Of a DNA stretch of 64,000 bases, positions 10,821 to 22,466 are shown piece after piece. The position numbers and the translations under genes are program-made. Under the pieces are notes generated by a model that saw only the letters and a program-made list of their open reading frames with translations, searched no databases and was not told the origin of the DNA. Origin of the DNA: Anaspis maculata (taxonomy: Eukaryota > Arthropoda > Insecta > Coleoptera > Scraptiidae). The DNA is taken from the NCBI GenBank assembly GCA_949128115.1, contig OX421962.1, positions 57,763,787-57,827,786 on the forward strand, in the 5' to 3' direction. The first letter of the stretch is position 1, and every line of letters begins with the position of its first letter.

Positions 10821-13120
10821 GGACTTTATCAACAATGATCCGATTTAAATGCAAATAGTTGGCTTTATCAAAAGTTTTTCGCGTCAAACGTTTTCATCAA
10901 GTGGGCATGAGCAACCTTTTCAAACGACGCATCCATCAAAACTTCGCGGTCCGCGACCGCTGTTCAGATCAGATCATCTCTCTTCACACGTCACTTTCCG
11001 CCCGTGGTCCGAAAGTGACATTATTTCCCAACCTGTAAGAAATCATTCACCCTCCAACTTTTTAGCGTAGCTGCGCTACCTTCCTATAACCTAAATCAAA
11101 TTTCGAATGACAAATTACGAATAAAAGATCATTCAGAAAAATTGCAGCATTTCCAGGATCAACTTGCAGGCTAGTCCATTCAGGGTGAATTAAAAATGTG
11201 TGACGACTGTCTTATAGGACGTGGGACTGAGACCAAGGCCTTGTCCACAGAATTTTTGTCATCCCAAGTAAGTGACATTCCTGTACCGCACTTCGGTGAC
11301 TGGAGAATTCTGTAGCATTTTATATTGGCGCTGTAAAACGCTGAAAACGGGCACAATGGTCATCCGCCGATTATCAGTCGTTTCGCTTGGTGGGCGAACC
11401 TCACTGCGCCCTTGGCGAAACGGAGTTGTGAGGCCGCGAAGCGGTCGAATCATGAGTGACACCTGAGCCAAGGGAAAGCTACTAGAATTATAGTTTTGTT
11501 GAACAGTGGATCAGAGTATCTGCCTCCAAAATCTCCCATTTGAATGAATGCCGCCGCATTCAACTCATGTGTTTATGTCATGTCCACTCCCAAATTCAGG
11601 TATGGCGTGCTCTTTGTCACATGAGCTGCGGAGTTTATCACTTTTGTGTTCCCAAAATCCAATCACCATTAGTCCAAAGCGCGCACGCGGTTTAATTTCG
11701 CCGCTGAAAGATAACCATTACGGCAAAAATGCAGCGGCTCTAAATCAGGCTCTTCTCTTTTATAACAGAAAATGATTAATGCGATCGGAGTAACGGTAAA
11801 CACACTAGTTCTACACAAAAAGCTGTTATTAATTTTGATAGCCGGCCGTCACATCCAGCAATCATATCCCCGGCCGCAGTGCGAAAAAAGGCAAAGGAAA
11901 ACCTGGAGCCCGTTTATACGACTCGTTAATTCTCGCCATCATCACCGCAGTGGTGTCATTTTTGTAGTCCATAGTCCACACACAGCCTATAGCTGTGTCC
12001 GTATAGTCCTTTCCGTTTCAGTGATATTTTTCTCGTATGTGCACCGGTTAATTAAAAAGCTCGGGCAATCCTTTCAATAATTCAACTAGTTAAAGGCTTT
12101 ATCAGTGGAGCGGATAAATTATTTTAATGAAATCCTGAATGCACACGCCTGAAAACCTGTTTATCCAGCGATCTGAAAGCAAGTCAAGCGCGAGCCGCGC
12201 GAATCGCGAAAAAAGTGGACGAGCAAAGATCGCAGATCCGGTGTGTGGTGCATTCCTTGGAGATTAGTGGGGCGGCATTGAACCTGTGCACCATCCACAC
12301 ACACTACACACCTGCCAGGCTAGACCGATCGACCACTCAGATACCGTACAAGAATGAGATCGCTTTGCGACTTATAAACAATACAATTACCGTTAGCTCG
12401 TTCCTTTCCGCCCAGCAGACGCACCGCCTGTCGTCTCCCGGACGATTTTTATGCGCCATTGTCTTAGTTTTTACCACACCACCGGGGACTAGTTCCAAGC
12501 AGTTTTTGTAATTATATTCAGACATCGCAAAAGGACTACAAAGACAGAACAAGCCGGACTTATTTCGGGTATTTTTATGGAGTCTCTTATGTAATGGGTT
12601 TTTGGATCTTGGGCATGGACTACGATCACTACAACTTTTCTGCTAGACGACGTGAAGATCCATCTATCAGTCACCATCAGAGAGTTGTATCTGGATCAGA
12701 AATAGAAGAAATGTGTCTTTTAGCTATAATTATGACGACATTCATATCGAATATGGAAAATGAACAAACTGTTGTTGGATTGGGTGACACTACTTCTCAG
12801 CCCGCTATTCTTGAATAAATATGCCAACGTTGAAATTCTGACTTGATGAATGACTTACTAGTTGCGAATGATCAAAATCGGCACAGAGAATGTCAAGCTA
12901 TCATTTTCTTGAGAGAAAAAATTTCAAAACTAAGCTTTCGCTGGCCTGCCAAAGGAATTATTATCCAAGTGTGAAGATTTGTACGGAGATGGAAACAAAT
13001 GATGTAAATATCTATATTGAAGTCATATGATTCCTTCAATAATAATATGTATAAACTGTATAGTGTAGTAGTAGGCTATAGTGTAGTCATAGTGAATAAT
13101 TATGAAGTGGTCGGTAAGGG
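10821..13120. other. no gene found
   Basis: Somewhat more GC-balanced than its surroundings, but no conserved protein, RNA or repeat was recognised. Frames here (for example 11772-12080 and 12594-12818) lack family motifs. Confidence 0.45.
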
Positions 13121-13361
13121 GCCCCCACTCGTCCTTTAAGGCACCAAGCCAGAATGATATCATCGCAGCGATATCCGAAGCTAAGCAACGTCAAGCGCAG
13201 TCAGATTTCTGGATGGGTGACCTACCAGAAATTTAACTATCAGCTCGCTTATACCGTGCCTCGGAGAGCACGTTAAGCTGTCGGTCCACGGTTAGGTCGA
13301 GTAGCCATTGGCTAGACTTCGCCGTAACAAAGACGAAATTATTATTATTATCATTATTACA
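13121..13361 (+). mobile_element. 5S rRNA-derived SINE (SINE3-like)
   Basis: The head carries the 5S internal promoter: tccgaagctaagcaacgtc (box A region, about 13174-13192) and ggatgggtgacc (box C, 13211-13222), with normal 5S spacing. The body has a GC-rich element (gtgcctcggagagcacgtta) and the tail is ATT-rich (13337-13360). This architecture, a 5S head plus an unrelated body plus a simple tail, is that of RNA polymerase III-driven SINE3 elements. The normal 5S 3' stem is absent, so it is not a functional 5S gene. Confidence 0.75.
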
Positions 13362-14754
13362 AAATGCAGAATTAGGTTGATTAGGTAGCTACAGTATTGT
13401 ACCGGTAATAATAAACAGGTATGAATATTCTCTAATTAAAATACACATTTTAATCCCAGCATCATGAATTCATAAGCAAACGTCTCGCGCTTTTGTCCAC
13501 AGTGCGGTTTGTAGTCCGCAGGTGGCATTGCAGCTGTCAGCTTTGTTTTTCAAGTTCTTTTAAGTATTCCCGTGTTTTTAAAGCGCCAATGCACTCCCAG
13601 AGGGTCTATTTTGCATCCCAGTATACCCAGTGGTATATTTAGTATTTTTGCATCGCTTCTTTGTCGGACCACCGTGTTCACCTTCGTCTTTAACGTCTTT
13701 AACGTTTTGGGGCGTAACTTTTAGGTAACTTCCCTTAGATTTTTCTACTCGAAACCTGCTTTTGGCTTCTCAACCCCAACAGTGCTTGTACCTACCTCAA
13801 ATATCATGGTAATTATTAGACTAGCTGTTACCGGCGCGGCACCGGCAAGCCGCCGTCTGGGTGACAGCATTGGTTGAAAAGTTGCCAGGGAATTTGTTCC
13901 ACTGACACCGGACAAGTGGAAAGGGAATTGTGTACATGATGTTGATTCTCCGTTGTTTTAGGCAGGTGTCAGATTTTTCTTGGAGAGTTTAGTAATTTTT
14001 TTCATGTCTGTCGATAGTGTTTTGGTCAGTTGAAGTTTTTCAAGATGCGTAAGCAACTGATTGTGTAAAAGTAACACGAGTTTCGAAGTGAGTTCGAAAA
14101 AATTTTGTTTTTCGCGTGTCTTGAAATTTCTGCCTCAACTTGTAAGATTATGTTGCGAAAGAAACGCATGTCAGTGAATAGTGTCTGTTCTCGGTCTGGT
14201 CAGCTGAAATTTTCCAGGGGACGTGAACCATTGATAATGTGGAATGAATTTGGAGAAAGGTTGGTGTGTCCGGTATGTTTTAGAATTTCTGGTCAGATTG
14301 TAGACATTTATGAATAGGCCGTTAACGATGTACAATGTCACTGAAATAATAGGTCTCAATATGATTCTCCATTGGAGAAATGAAAACTTATTTATATACG
14401 TCATGAATTTTTCTGAGTGAAAAATGATGACCTATATTACCGAAAACTTATAAATCGTGAAGCATGCGTTTCAATCGTCGTGGAAAGAACTGTATGCAAT
14501 GAGAAACCTGGAGATGTATTTATTTTGATTAAGTACTTACTTTGGTAAATGTATAGAAATAAAACAATTGAAAACAAATAAAAGGTGAACTTTGAAATAT
14601 CGACCAAGTCTATAAAATTTGTTCTATCAACTGTTGATTTCATTTTTTTGGTAAAATCCAATTATCTTCTCAAATTTTGTATTTTCGCCTGAAAATGAGA
14701 AAAATATGCAACGTACCATATAGTCCGGGACACGGACGCATGTTTAGTACCCCG
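13362..14754. other. no gene found
   Basis: AT-rich. A short open frame at 14105-14317 (+) has no recognised motif. Nothing else supported. Confidence 0.45.
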
Positions 14755-15232
14755 ATCGAGTTATGTTTTGAGACTATTATTTATGTATCGAGAAAATATG
14801 TGCAACCATGGAATGGCAATCCTGCCTAAGTAAATCCTGCCGGAAATGCAATTGATTTAATGATTTGAAAATTGTAGAATAGAGCCTTCAAAATTTTTGT
14901 CAACAAATGTCAGTCACATTGTTGATGGCACACAACAATCACCCCTTTGACGCGCCACTGTCAGAACTTACATGGTGCTGCTAAGCAACTATCGTTACGC
15001 ATACGAAAAACTAGATGAGTTTCTGACAGTGGCCCGTGAAAGGGGTGATTGTTGTGTGCCATCAACAATGTGACTGACATTTGTTAGCAAGAATTTTGAA
15101 GTTTGTATTCTACAATTTTTAAATTATTTAATTAATTGCATTTCCGGCAGGATTTACTTGAGCAGGATTCCATTCCATGGTTACACATATTTTCTCGATA
15201 CATAGATGATAGTCTCTACACATAACTCGATA
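14755..15232. mobile_element. 478-bp LIR (MITE-like), ATCGAGTTATG ends
   Basis: Arms of about 215 bp: tcgagttatgttttgagac at the left and gtctctacacataactcga at the right. Inner blocks ggaaatgcaattgattta and gtcagtcacattgttgatgg are mirrored, with the dyad near 14995. The ends differ from the TACAGGGTG group. It lies directly against the gypsy relic at 15236. Confidence 0.85.
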
Positions 15233-15235
15233 TCG

Positions 15236-15720
15236 TGTTTGGTATTGGTGGATGCCGAAAAAGATACCCAATTTTTTGGTCTAGGTTCTATGTCCCCACA
15301 TCGCCTCTGTCGATTGCTAAAGCCTCAAACGTTTCTCAGTGTCTCATCTGTATCTTTTTCAAAAATGAGGATGTTCAAGTTAAAGACCTCATCCACAGCC
15401 TGTTTGGTTCCATGTTTGATACTCTGTTCTTGCAACCGAAATAATTTGCTCCGCCGAAAAAAAAACTCAACTTCGTTGTTCTTGCAACCGGGCATTAGAA
15501 ATTTTGCAACTGATTTTCACTTGCTTACGTCGGGCTGGTTCCACTATCAATGCTGCGAAGTGCATTGCCATTCAAAACTCAGATATTTAGGTTATGTGGT
15601 AGATTGCACGGGCCAAGGCCTTGATGTAGATCCTAAGAACATCTTGACTACCTTTAGGTACTGACTGCCTGCCCCAGTTTTGAGTTGCCCGAAATTCGAG
15701 CTGCTTTTTAGTGATACAAG
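15236..15720 (+). pseudogene. Ty3/gypsy pol relic (integrase zinc region and RT end)
   Basis: Two frame-shifted fragments. First (15240-15440), GGCRKRYPIFWSRFYVP then VSQCLICIFFK resembles the integrase zinc-binding region (H..Y..I..R.YWP ... C..C...K), but degenerate. Second (15510-15715), AGSTINAAKC followed in another frame by LRYLGYVVDCTGQGLDVDP matches the gypsy RT segment LTINAAKC...YLGYVVD.TG..VDP. The integrase-like part precedes the RT part, the reverse of intact gypsy order, so this is a rearranged or composite remnant. Stops and frameshifts are frequent. The RT part is secure; the integrase part is tentative. Confidence 0.55.
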
Positions 15721-15729
15721 CAGATGCTA

Positions 15730-16299
15730 TACAGGGTGATTCATGAGTGACCTTACATAGGCTGATGGGAGATGGAGGACTTCGAGGCGAGTCATTTTCC
15801 ACTGAAATTTTTTTGTTTTCTCCTATGGTTACGAAGATACAGGGTGTTTTGTGTGTTTCGTATGAAACTTTGATAAGCGATATTTCTGAAACGGCCAGAG
15901 GTATTTTGTTGAAACTCACCAGTAATATCTCTTTATTGGAACTCATTTCGAAGCCATACCGGGTGAGTTGAAATCCAGGGCCGGGCTAGAAAAAAAAGTG
16001 CCCCTTTTTTGTTTCATCAAAAACCACATTTTCTGATCGCTTCTCTAAAAACTGCTATCGGATTCAGAAAGCTAAGGAAAAATGTTTCAAGAATCACTCT
16101 CCAATCCAGATGGCACACCTAAACCGTTTCGACAATAAAATTAAAAGTAAAATTTGTGGGTGAGTTCCCATTTTCGACCGGACATAATCAAGCCATTGTT
16201 TGATTGAATTCATCAAAAAATTTTTTTGGCTTGTCTCTGTTGAATAGAAGAGCTTGGTCGAAACAAAAATTCTGGAGCCGACAATTTTTTTTTATGACT
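15730..16299. mobile_element. left half of a split TACAGGGTGA LIR element
   Basis: It matches one arm of the 3466-4641 element from the terminus tacagggtgattcatgagtg to the dyad region ending ttttatgac at 16299. Its partner half resumes at 20012. Together they form one intact element whose centre was opened by a 3.7-kb insertion. Confidence 0.85.
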
Positions 16300-16617
16300 A
16301 TTTTTTTTTGACGTTTTAAACCAATAGCGACGCTGTATTTAGTACCACGTGTTACCATTACAACCAATGTCAACAGTTTTGCAATGGCAAATTGATGGTG
16401 GGGTGACAAAACTTCTGCTGCTACTCAAGGAGGTTAGAATATAAGGAGGGAACGTAACCCAGCTTGTAGGCGAGGAAATTTGATGCGGAACGGGGTGAGG
16501 GGAAATCATGTATTTGAGTATGCAACCCGTAAGTTATGAACCACCCGAAGGCACACGAATCACAGAAGTCTATCCCACAGAATTATACAGCAAAGTGACA
16601 GCATATCAATAGTTTTT

Positions 16618-17007
16618 GTGGTTAAATTTTTTCATTTGTCAGTTTCGCTCTTCAATGTGGCATTTTCAATCGCTTTTGAGGTTTTTGAATATGAAAACCA
16701 CAGCGATCGCCGTTCAGAGATAGTTTTTCCAAGCAGAAGACAATCCAAATTAGAAAATACTGTTGCACAAGTAAGTGAACCTGGAACAATAAATTTTGAA
16801 GTTACGAATATGCCCAATTCAAGATTTGCAGCTCCAAATGATTTGATTGTATCCTCTACGACGTGTGCCCTTGTCCAGTGCCAAATTAAAAAGAACATAA
16901 ACCGCCTTGCGAAGTCATGGAAGACCAAACAAAGGAAAAGCTCGAGCAAGCCAAAGTATGCCTCCTGCACTGCCCAGTGCACAGCTGCTGTGTACCTACC
17001 TATTTAA
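16618..17007 (+). CDS. 129-codon frame, unknown; start of a decayed element gene
   Basis: An open frame with AFSIAFEVFEYENHSDRR and EIVFPSRRQSKLEN near its start. A diverged inverted counterpart begins with MAESVAFMAFG on the minus strand near 19050, so two copies of the same 5' coding region face each other inside the 16300-20011 insertion. I do not recognise the family. A short helical, basic N-terminus would suit a transposase, but this is speculation. Confidence 0.35.
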   Translation: MVKFFHLSVSLFNVAFSIAFEVFEYENHSDRRSEIVFPSRRQSKLENTVAQVSEPGTINFEVTNMPNSRFAAPNDLIVSSTTCALVQCQIKKNINRLAKSWKTKQRKSSSKPKYASCTAQCTAAVYLPI

Positions 17008-17559
17008 CCTAGTACAGTTACCAATATTGTGCATACGGACCTACGTGTGTGTTGTACTAGTGTGCACCTACACTGGATAATTCATACTTATAAAATGGGA
17101 GCAAGTCAATTAGGTAATTGAGAGTCAAAAATGCCACAAAATTTTGATAATATTGGTTTTATCTTTCCAAATTCAAGGATGCCTATTTTTGGATTTCACA
17201 TGCACGATCGAAGAGAAGATACTGCCTTTTACTCAAGAAGAAAGTGAACAAAGAAAAAAGTCACTTGAAGTATGAGCGCCTCGACCCAGTCAACCTTCAA
17301 GTTCTTTTGTGCATAGGTGATGATTTGATGAAATGGATATGATGTGAGGGTTAGCTTTAGGAGGCCTAGATCTTAGTTTAGAGCACCACGATGGAAGGCA
17401 ATCAAAAACCACACAGAATAATGATGAATCAGAAGAACGATACTGCTTGGCCCAAAAATTATTATTGAAACTTGAGTAAATCTCTTTGAAAATTTACAAT
17501 TGAAAATAACTTTTCCATATTCAAGATCTCTGAACCTCACCAGAACATTCCATAATCAA

Positions 17560-18440
17560 TAAGGAAGGATCAAGCACTACTGGTGGTCTCTGAAGAAGTA
17601 ATGGAAAGATGGAGTGAATATTTCCAAGAGTTACTGAGTGCACAACCAAGGTAGACTGATGAAGACGACATTAACAAAGAAAATACGATCGAAGACAGAA
17701 ATGACGGGACGCTAACAGAAGACCTGAAGGAACAAAAGCATTCCTGAAACTGGAAAACGTCAAAGCTCCTGGACATGATAAATTTACATCAGAGACAAGA
17801 CAATAGAGCCAACGTTGCTGAACACTCAAAGTGGACTTCGATAAAAAGGTAGCGTGCAAAGCCTCATCTTCACAATGCATCAAAAAATTCAGAGAGCAAC
17901 GAGGAGTGAAAAAGAAACTAACTAGTGTTATAAAAAGTCTGTACAAGAATACCACCAGTAATATGTAGGTACTATTAAGACACTAATAAATAAAAAAGAA
18001 GTAACAAAGAAGACCAAGCTGAAAGTACCTATAATACGATTTTCAGATCAGTACTGACTGATGACCCACAGGTGAGACATGGAGGTCTTATTCAAGAGAA
18101 TGCAGAAGGAGCGTGAAGCAACGGGGATGAAGTATGCGTCTGCGGAGTAAAAAAAATACTGAGGAGACACAATTCGTAACCCCGAGTAAGAAAAGAGCTA
18201 AGATGAGGCCTGCAACAAAATTTGTAGATAAGAGACAACTGAGTTGCTGAGGACGCCTAGAGAGCATGAACGAGGATAGACTAGTAGAACGACAAGCGAG
18301 AATGACAGGAGCAAGAAATCAGGAAAGACAAAAAGAAGCATAGGATGCAACAGTAAGATAAATAACAGAAAATTGACTGAGCTGGAAGAAAGGAAGAACG
18401 CTCGCGGAAGACAAGAGACGATGAGAAGTTCATACATCAA
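17560..18440 (+). pseudogene. decayed non-LTR retrotransposon pol
   Basis: Fragments in different frames recall endonuclease-RT elements: EEVMERWSEYFQELLSAQ (17597-17650), a KAPGHDKFTSE-like block (about 17763-17795), VRHGGLIQ (near 18075), and the C-terminal pattern QLS..GRL..MNEDRLVERQ, then SWKKGRTLAEDKRR (18238-18425). The last matches the usual L..FGH..RM..DR......W..GR....DR tail of RTE/Jockey-group elements. It has many stops and frameshifts, and the catalytic YADD motif is not visible. Confidence 0.6.
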
Positions 18441-19689
18441 GAAAAATTTGATACTTAATGTCGAGAAAGAACTGAGTTTTATTGTTGATATTCTATGAGA
18501 ATGTTACATTTTCATTTATATTATTCACACTACGCCGCAAAATAAAAGGACGTTGATAAATATAAAACTTGCATCAGTGTTGCACCTCTTCTGTTTTTTT
18601 TCAATCTTTGTCATCCATTTCAGCCCCTTTTCGTCATCTCCCAACAATTGCCTCAGAGTTCTGCCCTCCCTCAGCGATTCCTGACATGACCTCAAGTGCT
18701 TCATCGTCTCACTACTTTCCACGACATGATATACCCTGGTAGCTTCCAGTAGCTACTCGTCTGTACCCCATCACCACACCACAACCTTGCAAATCGCTGC
18801 TTCCAGCCTTCATGTTTGGATTGAGCGTGCATCTAGGCATTTTATTGCCTTGTAGCTCTTTGTATTCTTGGTTTGGCATATCTAGAGTCTTGTAGCTTGT
18901 TCATCTGCACCTGCTTCTGTTCGTCTCTGTTCCTTCTGTTCTGCTTTCCATTTCTGCTACGCTATGCCCTTTTGCTTTTTCTGCTCGAAAAAATTCTTTC
19001 TGGGCGGTGACCGCTAGTGGTATCGGCATCCAAAAGCCATGAAAGCTACTGATTCCGCCATTATGATAATGAGAAATTGGCAAAGGAAAAACACAAACAC
19101 AAAAACTGACTGATTCTGTCACTACGCTGTTCGCAGTGACAGATTCATGATTCTGTGGGATGGACCTCTGTGACTCGTAGTCGTGTGCCTTCGTGTGGTT
19201 CATAACTTACGGGTTGCATACCCAGAACGTGACGTCACACGGCTTCACTTTTTTGAGCTCATGTTCCCTCCTGCTATAATTATAACCTCCTTGGCTGCTA
19301 CTGAATAAACCTCTGCAGGGTGACAAAACTGGCTGTTGATACACTCACCATAACAACGATAACGTGAATGTCAAATTGTAAAATTTAATAATTATTGCTT
19401 GATTGTCTGTCAGTGTTTGTGAGTAGAAAATACAAAACAGTTCCTAATGATGAGTGGCGAATTTGCCATGTCCGAATAAGGAGAGAGTGATCGTCCCGAA
19501 AAACACGAAAAACACGCGGAATGGACTATGATTTGTCGGAGATACAACAGTGCCGCAGATTGCCGATAGTTTGAGAGATTGGGCATTATAACATGCGTGT
19601 TGGTATAAAAATGCAGCGCTTGGGACAGGAAAGCAAATGGACATGCAAAAGCCAGTGCGGAAAAATTGGATTGACTGAAATGAAAATAA

Positions 19690-20011
19690 CCATCCATTCT
19701 CATAGAAGCAGCGTCGTTGTACTTTGGCCGAAGCCTTTCCAAATCTTTGAATAACAGCAACTGTACCTTTGATATTTATAACAAGTGATTTGAAATAAAC
19801 GTTAAAAAAAAATAGTCCATTAAATACCATTCGAAGAATCCATTTATGTCTACAAAATTGAATTTATTCTTTCAAACTGGTCTTGGCATTTCTCGTGCTG
19901 TGCACTCGTCGTTTTTTTCTGTGGCAGCTGGTTTTCGAAAAATGCCTAGCGACCAGTTATCGAGAAATTCAATTTTGTCGACAAAATAGATCCTTCTTAT
20001 GGTATTGTGGT
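19690..20011 (+). repeat. dispersed repeat, copy 2
   Basis: Counterpart of 118-595. It contains gatttgaaataaacgtt, an A-run, then tttatgtctacaaaattgaa and gtcgacaaaatagatcc. It lacks the MITE found at 266-406 and forms the right end of the 16300-20011 insertion. Confidence 0.7.
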
Positions 20012-20620
20012 TGACAAAATCGAGAGTGAAACCAAAATTAGACTCGATTTGGTCGTCAAAAAAATCTCCGGCTATGGAATTTTTCTTCCTACCAAGCCCT
20101 TCTATTCCACAGAGACAAGCTGAAAAATGAATTTGAATGAATTCAATCAAACAATGAGTCGATTATGTCCGGTCGAAAATGGGAACTCACCCACAAATTT
20201 TACTTTTAATTTTATTGTCGAAACGGTTTAGGTGTGCTATCTAAATTGAAGAGTGATTTCTAAAGCATTTTTCCTTAGCTTTTTGAATCGAATAGCAGTT
20301 TTTTAGAAAAGCGGTCAGAAAATGTTCTTTTTGATGAAACAAAAAAGGGGCATCTTTTCTCTAGCCCAGCCTTGGATTTTGACTTACGCGGTATGGCTTC
20401 GGGATGACTTCCAACAGAGAAATATTACTGGTGAATTTCAAGAAAATATCTCTAGCCGTTTCAGAAATATCGCTTATCAAAGTTTCATACGAAACACACA
20501 AAACACCCTGTATCTTCGTAACCAATGGAGAAAACAAAATTTGTTCAGTGGATCCTGACTCGCCTCGAAGTCCTCTATCTCCCATTAGCCTATGTAAGGT
20601 CACTCATGAATCACCCTGTA
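20012..20620. mobile_element. right half of the split TACAGGGTGA LIR element
   Basis: It continues from the dyad (aaaatcgagagtgaaacc) to the terminus caccctgta at 20620, next to TA. It pairs with 15730-16299. Confidence 0.85.
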
Positions 20621-20751
20621 TAGTGACTTCAGTTTAGGTGCGGTGCTGTCACAGATGCAGGATGATGATGAACATAATTTTGGTTACGTAAGGCGTTCGC
20701 TGGACTGTCCGGAACGAAATTTTACGAAAAGTGGAATTAGTCCATCTTCCT

Positions 20752-20910
20752 AGATCCAAAGATATGAACATGTAAAGGTTTGAGAACTACACTGTACAGT
20801 GCATCAGATTCGCACGTCGTTATCTCGGACTGGTTTAGATCCAAAGATATATTATAATGAAGGTTGAGAACTGCAATGCATGTTAACGCGTCGTTATCTC
20901 GGACGAGTTT
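20752..20910 (+). repeat. imperfect 80-bp tandem duplication
   Basis: Two units begin agatccaaagatat and end cgtcgttatctcgga (20754-20828 and 20838-20903). The second unit is slightly shorter and diverged. Confidence 0.65.
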
Positions 20911-21301
20911 CGCGATCCGTGCATATTTATTGTTGTTAGATTGTTTATATTTGACCAATCATCCAGAAGTGCTGTCCGTCCAGTTTCAGAGGTGAAGTTT
21001 TATACCAGCGCAGCGCTGTGAAGTCATATAATCTGATCTGACTGGAAAAGTGTCGCTTGGAAAGCCATAGTTTGGCCGTAAATGGATGTCTCTGCAATTC
21101 AAGACTCCAGCGATGTTACATCTTCACTAATTTTCCAACTTCAAAACATCCCTGAGGAAACTCAGATCTGAAAATGGAATGCGCATCATGCAGAATTCAG
21201 ATGCAATGCAGCCCAACATTAATTCCTCGGGGAAGGTGCGCAACACTTTCTTTTGCCGGACTTGGCGTCTGGATGTTAAATTGAATTGCATTGTCTCAAG
21301 T

Positions 21302-21320
21302 GCAGCAGCAGCAGCAGCAG
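21302..21320. repeat. (CAG)n microsatellite
   Basis: Six consecutive GCA/CAG units. A polyglutamine or polyalanine reading would be possible, but no exon around it is supported. Confidence 0.85.
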
Positions 21321-22382
21321 CGTGCAGAATTGAATTGAATAACACCCGTTTGAAAATCCACCACCCCTTATTTTTGAATCTAAATGCAATTTTGATGAAT
21401 TATTCATGCAGAACCGCACTGAGAAACGTTATATTTATAATTCCCCCGCGTGCGCGAGGCCCATTCCAGGGATTACTTAAACAATAGTTTGGGTTATGAA
21501 ACTCGTTCCTGGAGTTCAAATTGTAACTAACTCTGGATGTTGTTTTTTTGACCTGGTGATACCTATACCTGCGGTATCATTCCATTTTATTGTACCTCAT
21601 TATAGCATGGTGGGTAGGTATACTTAATGAGTTTGCAGCCTGAAAATTTCCGGAACATTGGTAAACGAAACGGTTTGAGTTTTGTGTCGGTAAATTCGTT
21701 AATAACCGCACTTCTTGGTGCATCAAGGCGGCGTTGCACAAATGCAGCAGGCCAGCAGGATCACTAATTACGTTTAAGTGGTTTACGAGTTAGCGCAAGT
21801 GGCGTGCGGTGTGGTCTCTTGTGGATCTCTTCAGTTTCAGAGTACTGCAATCAGCTGTGTTTCTCTATAAAGTCGGGTACTGCGGAAGAAAAAAGAAAAA
21901 GAGGAAAATATTTTGTGTAAATACCGTTAGTTCAGGCACAAACGTGGATTATCCTTTTTGCACGGTCTCGTTCACATTGCGCTTTGTTCTTTTTGTTTTA
22001 CCATCAGCGCGTATTTCAGGGTTCATTATATTCATTTCCGCGTTGAAATGTACCTAAAATAAAACAATATCTTGATTTTTATTCCGACGGGGATGTTCTA
22101 ATTTATGCAAGTCATTACCCTAACGTCCCATTTATTCAAATAAATTTGCAAGATTCGTCATGTTTAGTTATAATTGAACGCGGGTAGAAATACACCTGAA
22201 TAAAATTACTACCCCCCTTCTGAATTAGGTGCTCCACTGATGGTTTGTAATTATGTATCCGCCGCAACTCACCAGAGGGCCGTATTTCGCTCTGCCAAGT
22301 CCCCTGTAACTCCCCCGAGTAAAAAAGTGTCCAGTCACACAGGAACTAACAGGTGGACCAACTGTCTTGCTGCCTTGCTCTG

Positions 22383-22466
22383 ATGGAACACCTATCATTA
22401 TTATTTCTTACCATACTCGTCCTGATGGTTTCCAACGGAAATTCGATCCCTTGTGCGTACAAAACA
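22383..22466 (+). CDS. candidate first exon with a signal peptide (weak)
   Basis: ATG at 22383 opens MEHLSLLFLTILVLMVSNG followed by NSIPCAY: a short n-region, a hydrophobic core of about 12 residues and a polar small-residue region, as in secretory signal peptides. Possible donors (GTGCGT or GTACAA) follow within 25 bp of the presumed cleavage site. The open frame runs on to 22544. No mature-protein homology is visible, so it may be chance. Confidence 0.25.

Larger units (their letters stand above)
16300..20011. mobile_element. 3.7-kb insertion at the dyad of a LIR, TSD TGAC
   Basis: It is bounded by TGAC at 16296-16299 and 20012-20015. Outside the insertion, the two halves continue one known element without a gap. 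The insertion is internally inverted: 16299-16325 and 16330-16620 match the complement of 19790-19808 and 19080-19400 (shared words tatgcaacccgtaagttatg and gaaggcacacga). Its centre carries a decayed non-LTR pol (17560-18440). Its right end is copy 2 of the dispersed repeat seen at 118-595. It may be a composite transposon or two inverted insertions. No terminal inverted repeat was recognised at the very ends. Confidence 0.65.

Noticed and set aside
13135..13260. Functional 5S rRNA gene
   Set aside because: Only the internal promoter region is 5S-like. The 3' stem and terminator are replaced by SINE body and tail.
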